Of a DNA stretch of 8,196 nucleotides, positions 1 to 6,217 are shown piece by piece (the stretch's first letter is position 1; every line of letters begins with the position of its first letter). The stretch is from an uncultured bacterium. GTDB lineage: Bacteria > Cyanobacteriota > Vampirovibrionia > Gastranaerophilales > Gastranaerophilaceae. Where the stretch lies: contig USCK01000081.1 in the NCBI GenBank assembly GCA_900553205.1, positions 1-8,196 on the forward strand. Reading direction: 5' to 3'. Below the pieces are notes generated by a model, which worked only from the letters and a program-made list of their open reading frames with translations, did no database searches and was not told where the DNA came from. The position numbers and the translations under genes are program-made.

Positions 1-16
1 TAAAATTCTCCATTTT

Positions 17-622
17 TTATTCTATATAAGGCAAAATCCATTCTAAGAGCATCTGTGATTCTCCCCAATTTAATTCCAGTTTTTTAGCAAATGATAATGT
101 TTCAATATGCTGTCTGCTCAAGTTGTAAGCTTTTGGCATAACCTTGTAGCCGAGTTTTTTAACATCCTCTTCTGATATTCGTTCGGTATTAGGGTTATAA
201 ACTTTTGAATAATTTAAGCCTTCGCCTGCACAGTATGGAATAGTCAGCTTGCCTTCAGAATTCTCAGTAATAAGTCCGAAGGTTCTGCAAATAAGTCCTC
301 TATATAAATAAACACTACAACTTCCGTTTATTAAAAACGGACATCTGTACATGAAGTGTTTGCCCTTGTATTCTTTAGAAGTTTCTTTTGCATTTTTTAT
401 AACTTGTGCTTTTGTTTCTTCAGGTAAATTATCAAATCCCAGTTTTAGATATTTGAATTCCAATTCAGAATATGGGTACATACCTTGAGAACAGCACCCA
501 CAACACCCGTTAGCACAGCAAATATATTCTTTTTGCTCTTCAAAAATTTCATTAATATTAGATGATAATACTGCTAAAAAATATTCGTAATGTTGTAATT
601 GTTTTATTTCATTCTTATCCAT
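17..622 (-). CDS. YkgJ-type cysteine-cluster (CxxCxxCC-like) protein
   Basis: The 201-residue product is probably a cytoplasmic metal- or iron-sulfur-binding protein of the YkgJ/zinc-iron chelating cluster family; its biochemical role is unknown. The family signature is visible: a cysteine-dense N-terminal cluster (C35, C36, C40, C41, C43, C44) and a second block with C94 (in CPFL), C102 and C112 (in CRTFG). C131 could be a further ligand. The usual family pattern after the third cysteine is R-P-x-x-C-R; here it reads R-G-L-I-C-R, a small deviation. No signal peptide or membrane segment is seen. The ATG at 622 is the only sensible start, since the next Met (residue 48) would remove the cluster, but no convincing Shine-Dalgarno precedes it. 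The gene is divergent from the response regulator at 751 and shares a 128-bp intergenic region with it. The family call is fairly safe; the function is open. Confidence 0.85.
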   Translation of the reverse strand: MDKNEIKQLQHYEYFLAVLSSNINEIFEEQKEYICCANGCCGCCSQGMYPYSELEFKYLKLGFDNLPEETKAQVIKNAKETSKEYKGKHFMYRCPFLINGSCSVYLYRGLICRTFGLITENSEGKLTIPYCAGEGLNYSKVYNPNTERISEEDVKKLGYKVMPKAYNLSRQHIETLSFAKKLELNWGESQMLLEWILPYIE

Positions 623-639
623 ATATATATTATTACTAT

Positions 640-654
640 TGATAGTTGCTATCA
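640..654. promoter_or_regulatory. Perfect 15-bp inverted repeat in divergent intergenic region (possible operator)
   Basis: TGATAG-TTG-CTATCA has two perfect 6-bp arms around a 3-bp spacer. It lies between the divergent cysteine-cluster gene and the response-regulator gene. A minus-strand TTGACT (654-659, 5/6 match to a -35 box) touches its edge. The repeat therefore occupies the spacer of a possible promoter for the leftward gene, whose -10 is poor (TAATAA at 630-635, 18-nt spacing). The size and symmetry would suit a dimeric regulator such as the NarL-type protein encoded alongside, but this is inference. A chance palindrome in AT-rich DNA is possible. Confidence 0.35.
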
Positions 655-715
655 GTCAAGTTTTTTCTTAATAGCCTACTCGGGGTATCCTTAATTCTTT
701 ATGTTTTTATTATGA

Positions 716-744
716 TAGAATTGAGGTATTTTTTAGAATTGAGG
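716..744 (+). repeat. 11-bp direct repeat upstream of response regulator
   Basis: TAGAATTGAGG occurs exactly twice, at 716-726 and 734-744, with an 18-bp period, immediately upstream of the response-regulator start. The second copy supplies the GAGG Shine-Dalgarno. A TATGAT at 711-716 (5/6 match to a -10 box) abuts the first copy, but its -35 region is weak. The repeat may be a small local duplication of the ribosome-binding region or a regulator half-site pair; the sequence alone does not decide. Confidence 0.5.
741..744 (+). promoter_or_regulatory. Ribosome binding site that fixes the response-regulator start
   Basis: GAGG lies 6 nt before the ATG at 751. It supports that start over in-frame upstream alternatives (TTG at 646, ATG at 712), which would add a hydrophobic leader that receiver domains do not carry. 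Confidence 0.65.
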
Positions 745-750
745 CATATA

Positions 751-1395
751 ATGACTATAAAACTTTGTATTGTAGAAGACTATAATTTAACCAGAACAGC
801 GCTAAAATGTTCTCTCGCCTCATACGATGATATTGATGTTGTTGCAGATTTTGAAGATGCTGAAGGGTGTTTGGGATATTTAACCTCTAACAGTGTCGAT
901 ATAATTATTATGGATTTAGGGTTGCCTAATATGGACGGGCTTGAAGCTACAAAGATAATCAAAGAAAAATATCCTGAAATTAAAGTTATTATCGTAACCT
1001 CACATGAAACAGATGAAGAAGTGCTGACGGCTTTAGCTTCCGGTGCCAATGCTTATTCTTTAAAGGATATTGAATTTCCGGATTTACATAAAGTGATTAA
1101 TTTAGTTATAAAGGGTGGTATTTGGCTTGACCCAAGAATTGTACAAATAGCAATGAAGGTATTTAGCCAACAACAAACTCAATCCTCAAAAAAGGATTTT
1201 GAGTGCAATTTGACAGATAGAGAAAAAGAAGTCCTAAAACTTTTATCTGAAGGGTTATCAAATTCAGAAATTGCAGAAAAACTTATCATAAGCCCTCATA
1301 CGGCAAAAGTTCATGTGTCTAATATTCTAAGCAAACTTGCCGTAACTGATAGGGTTCAAGCAGCTGTAAAGGCTTATCAATACAATTTGCTTTAG
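751..1395 (+). CDS. NarL/FixJ-family response regulator (receiver + LuxR-type HTH)
   Basis: This 214-residue two-component response regulator is a cytoplasmic DNA-binding transcription factor switched by phosphorylation. Residues 1-120 form a receiver domain with the acidic pair E9/D10, phospho-acceptor D55 (in IIIMDLGLP), the conserved T83 and the switch lysine K105 (in SLKD), so all residues needed for phosphorylation are present. After a linker rich in Q, S and K (about 138-150), residues 152-210 form a LuxR-type HTH with the hallmarks LTDREKEVLKLL, the G168-L-S-N-S-E-I-A segment and SPHTAKVHVSNILSKL. Length is normal for the family. I chose the ATG at 751 because it starts one strand before the receiver's first beta-strand and has GAGG 6 nt upstream. 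No histidine kinase is visible in the window, so it is an orphan here. Its stop codon overlaps that of the facing TPR-glycosyltransferase gene. Confidence 0.93.
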   Translation: MTIKLCIVEDYNLTRTALKCSLASYDDIDVVADFEDAEGCLGYLTSNSVDIIIMDLGLPNMDGLEATKIIKEKYPEIKVIIVTSHETDEEVLTALASGANAYSLKDIEFPDLHKVINLVIKGGIWLDPRIVQIAMKVFSQQQTQSSKKDFECNLTDREKEVLKLLSEGLSNSEIAEKLIISPHTAKVHVSNILSKLAVTDRVQAAVKAYQYNLL

Positions 1396-3383
1396 TTTTT
1401 AATATCCTTCTTTACTTTAGCAATTACATCTTTCCAGATGTTCATATCTTTAGTTTGATATGGTTTTACGGATTTATACCATTTTACATCATCGCCTGAT
1501 AAATCAAACCAACGATATTCTGTGAACTTATTAAACAATCCGTAAGTTTTAACCCCTAAAGCTCCTGCCAAGTTCAAAATTACATTATCTGTTGAAATTA
1601 CTAAATCCATATTTTTGATTGCTGCTGCAGTATCCTCAAATGTTGAAAAATCTTTTCCAACATTTATTACATTTAAACCTTTCGGTAGGTTTTGAATTTG
1701 CTTTTTAGGGTCCTCGTGTTGAAGGATATAAATATCTACACCTCTCATTTTCATAATAGGTATAAATTGTTCAAGCTCAATATCTCTGTTCAAATCTCTT
1801 GATACATTATGACCTTCAAAAGCTAAACCTACTTTCATGTTTTTTTGATTAGCTACGAATTCGTATGCAAAATGTTCTGTGACCTTTTTGTCAACAGAGA
1901 GGTAGCCTTCTGTATCAGGTATATTTTCTATTGTTGTTTCTAAAAACAAAGGCAGGTTCATAATCGGTACATGGTAGTCATATACAAGCTCAGAAAAATT
2001 GGTATCAGAGCTTTTTATATCAACTCCCAAATCAGAAGTTCTTAGTAAATCTACAAGTTCGTTTTGAACAATAAATATAACTTTTTTAGCAAGTTTTGCT
2101 ATTTGTTTAACAAAACGGGCATACATAATTGTATCACCATATCCTTGTTCACATTGAACTAATATTGTGTGGTCTTTTATATTCTCTTTGTTTTTCAATT
2201 CCTTATCTGGGGGTAACATTGGAGGATAAAGCGCAGGTTTATTTTCTTTTTTGAATCTAAATGTGAAATATTTATACCCTTCCGTAAAGTCGCCATGTTG
2301 AATTAAGAAGCAACCATAATCAAAATAATCATCGTAGCTTGGATTTATGTTCAATAATGCTTTATAGAACTTGTTAGCGTTATCGAAATCGCCTAATTTG
2401 TTATAAATCAGAGCTACATTACGAGTGAAGGTTCTTGAATTAGGATTTAATTCGTGTGCCTTCAAGAAATAGTTTAACTGTTTATCAAGATACCTATCGT
2501 TGTACAATTCTGAATAAAGATGTCCAAGAGTATTATAGACAAGAGCATCGTCTTTATTGTATTGAATATATCTTTCATAGCGTTCAATAGCTTCAGGAAT
2601 TCTATTAAACTTGAAGTACATCAAATCTGCGATAACATAATCTGCACGAATTTTATCAGGTGTCCGTTCTTCATATAGCTTCAAGTATTCCATAGCTACA
2701 TCAGTTTGTTTCAATTCTGCCAAACAACTGATGAGTTTTATAAATTCGTTTTCTTCTAAAGTTGAGGTATTAAACACATTTTTGTATTTAATCATGGCTT
2801 CTTGCCATTCTTTATTGTTAAACAATTCGTCAGCTTTTTTTAGCTCCAAATTAAGATATGGAGTAAGAATGTTATTAGGGATAGGTGAATACTGCATAAT
2901 TTTTTTGTATGTTTCAACGCCGTATTTAACATCGTCATTCATTGACAACCCTGCAGCAACACCGATATTAATGCCCAAAACCAAATCTTCTGAATTAGGG
3001 ATAGGGCTTTCTACTTTTTCATAAGATGAAGTAAGTGCCATATCTAAAAATTTTTTATAGTTTACATTGTCTTTTAATGACTTATAAATAGATGCTATTA
3101 TATGCAGAACAGAGCTGTCATTATGCACTTTCGAAGTGTATTCCAAATATGCTTTTAAAGCTTTTTCTTTTTGGTTAAAGTAAAAATAATAAATGTCTGC
3201 AATATTCTTTTTATACTTGATTTCATTAGTATAATTGTATAGATTTTCGTAGGCAGAAAGTAAAATTTTCAGATTCTGTGAATTTAAATTTTGTCCACAA
3301 AGGATACTATTTACCTGCTCAATATTTTCCTTTACGCAATCCAAAATATTCAAATCTGCATAGTTTTGATTAATCATAAACAT
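1392..3383 (-). CDS. TPR-repeat protein fused to GT9/heptosyltransferase-like domain
   Basis: The 663-residue protein is two-part. Residues about 40-380 are helical with TPR-like repeats, clearest at 246-275, 282-314 and 319-348 (NVALIYNKLGDFDNANKFYKALLNINP pattern). Residues about 405-660 resemble the glycosyltransferase domain that often follows TPRs and shares the GT9/ADP-heptosyltransferase fold. It has C-E-Q-G-Y-G-D (411-417, nucleotide-sugar loop), DYHVPIMNLPL (469-479), an N-R-D-I segment with R533 matching the usual R-S-I, and D599 followed by L-A-G-A-L-G (605-610). The family normally has His five residues after that aspartate; here it is Asn604. It has no signal peptide or membrane segment. 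It probably transfers a sugar to a cell-surface glycan or protein; donor and acceptor are unknown. It lies 29 nt downstream of the HTH gene. There is no Shine-Dalgarno, and a second ATG at 3377 is an alternative start. Confidence 0.85.
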   Translation of the reverse strand: MFMINQNYADLNILDCVKENIEQVNSILCGQNLNSQNLKILLSAYENLYNYTNEIKYKKNIADIYYFYFNQKEKALKAYLEYTSKVHNDSSVLHIIASIYKSLKDNVNYKKFLDMALTSSYEKVESPIPNSEDLVLGINIGVAAGLSMNDDVKYGVETYKKIMQYSPIPNNILTPYLNLELKKADELFNNKEWQEAMIKYKNVFNTSTLEENEFIKLISCLAELKQTDVAMEYLKLYEERTPDKIRADYVIADLMYFKFNRIPEAIERYERYIQYNKDDALVYNTLGHLYSELYNDRYLDKQLNYFLKAHELNPNSRTFTRNVALIYNKLGDFDNANKFYKALLNINPSYDDYFDYGCFLIQHGDFTEGYKYFTFRFKKENKPALYPPMLPPDKELKNKENIKDHTILVQCEQGYGDTIMYARFVKQIAKLAKKVIFIVQNELVDLLRTSDLGVDIKSSDTNFSELVYDYHVPIMNLPLFLETTIENIPDTEGYLSVDKKVTEHFAYEFVANQKNMKVGLAFEGHNVSRDLNRDIELEQFIPIMKMRGVDIYILQHEDPKKQIQNLPKGLNVINVGKDFSTFEDTAAAIKNMDLVISTDNVILNLAGALGVKTYGLFNKFTEYRWFDLSGDDVKWYKSVKPYQTKDMNIWKDVIAKVKKDIKN

Positions 3384-3412
3384 ATTATATACTATTTATG
3401 AGTTTCTGCAAA
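3384..3412 (-). promoter_or_regulatory. Candidate promoter for the TPR-glycosyltransferase gene
   Basis: On the minus strand there is a perfect -10 box, TATAAT (3384-3389), with TTTGCA (3407-3412, 4/6 match to a -35 box) 17 nt upstream. The -10 directly abuts the ATG at 3383. Transcription starting about 7 nt downstream would therefore begin near the second in-frame ATG (3377), giving a leaderless message. This agrees with the absence of a Shine-Dalgarno. The box could be fortuitous in AT-rich DNA, with the gene simply read through from upstream. Confidence 0.4.
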
Positions 3413-3817
3413 CTAATCTTTGATTTGAAATACGCATTTAGAACAATGAGCCTTCGGGTGGCGCATCAAGTGGTCTTCTAAATCATACATTTCTGCAATT
3501 CTTGTAATTAGAGGACTGCCACACATCGGACAATGAATATCTTCTTCGCCGTTTAATATTTGTTGTTTTATATCGGTAATAATATCATCAGATATCATCT
3601 TTGTATTATATGTTCGTTCATAGCTTTGGATTTCAGCAGGCTGGCATTTTAGAACTTTTGCCAATTTCTGACGAATGGTTACGGGCAAAAATAACTCCTT
3701 GCCTGACTCGATATCTTCTATAATAGAGATATCAACCCCACTGCGTTTAGCTAGTCCGATAGATGACATTCCGAGTTTTTCTCGTCTTGTATTTATAAAA
3801 ACTGATAATGATTCCAT
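3413..3817 (-). CDS. XRE-type HTH protein with C-terminal four-cysteine (zinc-ribbon-like) motif
   Basis: This is a 134-residue putative transcription regulator. Residues 5-65 match a Cro/C1-type helix-turn-helix: FINTRREKLGMSSIGLAKRS, then SGVDISIIEDIESGKE, then the final helix RQKLAKVLKC. After a short linker, residues 94-131 carry C96-P-M-C99 and C125-S-K-C128, a CxxC-x25-CxxC arrangement that should bind one zinc. H95, H116, H120 and H124 lie nearby. A small XRE domain joined to such a module is uncommon; it could serve in DNA binding, dimerisation or metal/redox sensing. The gene begins 7 nt after the GH13-like gene stop and has no strong Shine-Dalgarno, so translational coupling is likely. 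The HTH call is solid; the target and the ligand of the cysteine module are unknown. Confidence 0.8.
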   Translation of the reverse strand: MESLSVFINTRREKLGMSSIGLAKRSGVDISIIEDIESGKELFLPVTIRQKLAKVLKCQPAEIQSYERTYNTKMISDDIITDIKQQILNGEEDIHCPMCGSPLITRIAEMYDLEDHLMRHPKAHCSKCVFQIKD

Positions 3818-3824
3818 AATATTC

Positions 3825-6095
3825 TTATTTATTTAACAAATATATTTTGAATTCAGAAGGCATTAATTTGCCGATAGTTAATTCTGTTAATGGTGAATTT
3901 AGTTTTGATTCAACAAAATTCCTACCGTCAAATTTGTATTCTGATACAATTTCGTAGTCGCAAGGAAGTGTTATATTTTTGTCAAATACTTCTCTACCTT
4001 CTCTGACTTCTGTGTATGTTTTTCCGTTTTCTTCTACCAAGAATTTTTCTGTAGGAGCTTGGTGGTTAGCGACAACTAAAATAAGGTTCTTTACACCTTC
4101 TTTTGAGATCTGCCATACGGTAAATCCGTCATCCTCTTGTCTTACAACATGAGATTCACCGTTTACAATAATGTCACAGTTTTTTACAAATCTATCAATA
4201 GCATCAAATACCAAGTAGAAATCGTCGTTGCGTTCTCTAACCATTGAGATTTCATTACCGATGATTTTTTCCATACCAACTCTGTTGAAGGATTCATCAC
4301 CGTCAATATACATAACAGGTCTTTGTGCAAATTTGCCACCAGGTAAGAATTTATATTTAAACCATTTGAACAAAGCCCCTTCTGCACATAATTGTCCAGG
4401 GAATCTGTCAAATACTTCAAACTCACCGTCTTGGTTGTTATAAGTTTTTAGTATAGAAAGATATGCTTTTTTACCTGATTCAATATTATAGTTTGCAAGA
4501 ACTGTATTGTCCTCGCTGATAGCTTGAGGCGTTTTGTAACTTTGAGAAGGGATATCGTTACCCCACAATATATCAAAGCCCATATCCTCGTGATATTCTT
4601 TCAAATTGTTATCGCCGAGCATATATTCTGCAAGAGTTGCAAAGTATAAAATATGCTCCTTCATTTCTGAGTTCAACATTCCAAGAACTTTGCGAGGTGC
4701 TCTATAGCTGATAGGCTGACCTTCGTTTTCAGAAACTCTGTCAACAATATGGTCAATATGGTCAACTCTGAACCCGTCAAAATTATAATCACTTTGTAAT
4801 TTTTTCATTGCATTGATAAAGTAATTAACAACATCATTGTTAAATTTACCGTTTTCTAAGCAAACGAAATAATAAGGAGTTTGACAATCCAAATTAGCAA
4901 ATTCTGAAACATCATCACCTTTGTAATCAAAGTGCTTAAACAAAGGATAAGAGCCACATTCGCTCATTTTGTCAAATACAGGAACTCCTGCAGAGCACCA
5001 AGCACCACCCGGAGCTGGCCACATACCTTCCGATATTAATAACTGAATAACTTCACCTTGGTTCTTGATATCTGATTCTTCAAGATGTTTGTGGTGTCCA
5101 ACAAGCGATGAAATTAATACTCTTGCTTTCTTGTGCAATTTGTCTTGAATTGAACGTTCAAGCATTGCGTTAGATAAAAATTTCTTTTCAGGAAGCATCT
5201 TTTCATCAATTTTGTTATAAATATCTTGATAATAATCTGTTAATGTTCCGGTACTGCCTCTTAGAGATTGTTTATAAATGTTTTTTACAATTTCCAAATC
5301 TTCTTGATTAATATCGGTTAATTCTGCACAAACTTTGTCTAAAGATTTGTCAAGTTCTTCCATTAAACCGTTGATATCAAACCATCTTGCAATAAATGGG
5401 TTTGCAAGTACGGCTTTTGAATATCTGCCTGTTTGAGGAAGTATATCATAAATAACAGGATGTCCTGCAAGTTGAGCCATTGTTATAAAGTTCTTAACTT
5501 GTTGTTCAACATCTTGTCCTGTTAGTTCTGTAATTTCTTTATCTTCAAGATATGGACTGACAGAAGATGAGGTCGGTAAATATGCACAACCGAATTCTCT
5601 AGGGTGGAATGGTATTAAATAAATAGTAGTGTTAAATATACCTTGAGAAAGGTTTCCTGTTGGTAATATCGCCAACTGTCTTAACCAATCCATTATTTTA
5701 CCTGTTTCAGTAGATTCGTTACCGTTTCCAAGACCTGCCAAGTTTATCAATTTGATATCGTGACCTTCTCTTTTTATCCAGTCAGAGTTTGTTACATTGT
5801 TTCTTGCAAGAACACTTGGATTCGCAAATACGAATTTGCCGTCCATATCCAATACATTATTGGCTTTCCATTTGTATTCAAGTGAGTATAAAACTTCAGC
5901 ATTGGTTAATTCAGTCAAAGCCTTGATATGAGAATAAGGAATGTATCCGTATTCGTTCATTAAATCTTTTAATTCTGTTTTTCTTTCTTCTGAAATTGAA
6001 TCAAAGCTGTATTTTTCTTTTAATTTAGAATAAAAATCGTTTAATATTTGTGAATTATTAACCTTAGCTTCTCTCTTAAATAAAAAATCTAACAT
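3825..6095 (-). CDS. Divergent GH13-like (alpha-amylase superfamily) protein with altered catalytic regions
   Basis: The 756-residue protein has no signal peptide and is presumably cytoplasmic. Alpha-amylase superfamily marks appear in order. A region-I-like strand has D217 (IYDILPQT), with Q220-T221 where Asn-His is usual. Region II is intact: GFRVD with nucleophile D445 and H449. Region III is an A-E pair with acid/base E490. A region-IV-like N535-Y536-N537 stands where Asn-His-Asp is expected. Then come P593-V-M-Y and G599-D-E601, matching the PVxYxGxE element, and a beta-rich C-terminal domain (about 610-756). Regions I and II are about 228 residues apart, much more than usual, so there is a large insert. 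The start is the ATG at 6095, with AAGGAG 6 nt upstream; a TTG five codons earlier would place that Shine-Dalgarno inside the gene. It may be a transglycosylase, a phosphorylase or a non-catalytic sugar-binding protein; I cannot name a substrate. Confidence 0.75.
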   Translation of the reverse strand: MLDFLFKREAKVNNSQILNDFYSKLKEKYSFDSISEERKTELKDLMNEYGYIPYSHIKALTELTNAEVLYSLEYKWKANNVLDMDGKFVFANPSVLARNNVTNSDWIKREGHDIKLINLAGLGNGNESTETGKIMDWLRQLAILPTGNLSQGIFNTTIYLIPFHPREFGCAYLPTSSSVSPYLEDKEITELTGQDVEQQVKNFITMAQLAGHPVIYDILPQTGRYSKAVLANPFIARWFDINGLMEELDKSLDKVCAELTDINQEDLEIVKNIYKQSLRGSTGTLTDYYQDIYNKIDEKMLPEKKFLSNAMLERSIQDKLHKKARVLISSLVGHHKHLEESDIKNQGEVIQLLISEGMWPAPGGAWCSAGVPVFDKMSECGSYPLFKHFDYKGDDVSEFANLDCQTPYYFVCLENGKFNNDVVNYFINAMKKLQSDYNFDGFRVDHIDHIVDRVSENEGQPISYRAPRKVLGMLNSEMKEHILYFATLAEYMLGDNNLKEYHEDMGFDILWGNDIPSQSYKTPQAISEDNTVLANYNIESGKKAYLSILKTYNNQDGEFEVFDRFPGQLCAEGALFKWFKYKFLPGGKFAQRPVMYIDGDESFNRVGMEKIIGNEISMVRERNDDFYLVFDAIDRFVKNCDIIVNGESHVVRQEDDGFTVWQISKEGVKNLILVVANHQAPTEKFLVEENGKTYTEVREGREVFDKNITLPCDYEIVSEYKFDGRNFVESKLNSPLTELTIGKLMPSEFKIYLLNK

Positions 6096-6101
6096 TCTAT
6101 A

Positions 6102-6107
6102 CTCCTT
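6102..6107 (-). promoter_or_regulatory. Ribosome binding site of the GH13-like gene
   Basis: AAGGAG on the minus strand lies 6 nt before the ATG at 6095. It is the strongest Shine-Dalgarno of the second gene group and decides the start against the TTG at 6110. Confidence 0.8.
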
Positions 6108-6122
6108 CAATTAACTGATAGT

Positions 6123-6151
6123 ATCGTAGCATGGCTAAAATGGATTTACAA
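6123..6151 (-). promoter_or_regulatory. Candidate sigma70-type promoter for the GH13-like / HTH operon
   Basis: Reading the minus strand, TTGTAA (6146-6151, 4/6 match to a -35 box) is followed after 17 nt by TACGAT (6123-6128, 4/6 match to a -10 box) preceded by TGC, an extended -10 motif. The predicted start would leave a leader of about 20 nt ending in the AAGGAG site. Position, spacing and the extended -10 together make it plausible; no start site has been measured. Confidence 0.45.
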
Positions 6152-6217
6152 ATAAATATTTACATATATATACAAACTATATCTAACCAGTCTATATTAC
6201 TTAAATATAAGCAATAT

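Larger units (their letters stand above)
6096..6217. other. AT-rich intergenic region between the two minus-strand gene groups
   Basis: This 122-bp gap is the longest non-coding stretch inside the minus-strand block. It contains the promoter and Shine-Dalgarno for the GH13-like gene and an alternating TA tract at 6162-6171. A perfect but all-AT inverted repeat (TAAATAT / ATATTTA, 6202-6220) overlaps the stop codon of the upstream membrane-protein gene. No G+C-rich stem with a T-run is present, so a standard intrinsic terminator is not supported, although the hairpin could act weakly. Confidence 0.6.

Noticed and set aside
646..750. In-frame 35-codon extension of the response regulator from TTG 646 (or ATG 712), rich in hydrophobic residues
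   Set aside because: Receiver domains start at the strand that begins right after ATG 751, and 751 has GAGG 6 nt upstream. The extension also spans the repeat-bearing intergenic region.
747..752. TATAAT as a -10 box for the response regulator
   Set aside because: It overlaps the chosen ATG and would start transcription inside the gene; the nearest -35-like TTGAGG (721-726) is 20 nt away.
780..1049. Minus-strand open frame opposite the response regulator
   Set aside because: It is antisense to the conserved receiver domain, low-complexity and serine-rich, with no recognisable domain: a shadow frame. The same applies to open frames at 2731-3024, 4184-4426, 4228-4443 and 6615-6899.
1367..1400. 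Possible terminator TAAAG...CTTTA followed by TTTTT at the end of the response regulator
   Set aside because: The stem is only 5 bp with an 18-nt loop and little G+C, too weak to call.
6096..6110. TTG start at 6110 for the GH13-like protein
   Set aside because: It would put the AAGGAG Shine-Dalgarno inside the coding region, whereas ATG 6095 is placed correctly behind it.
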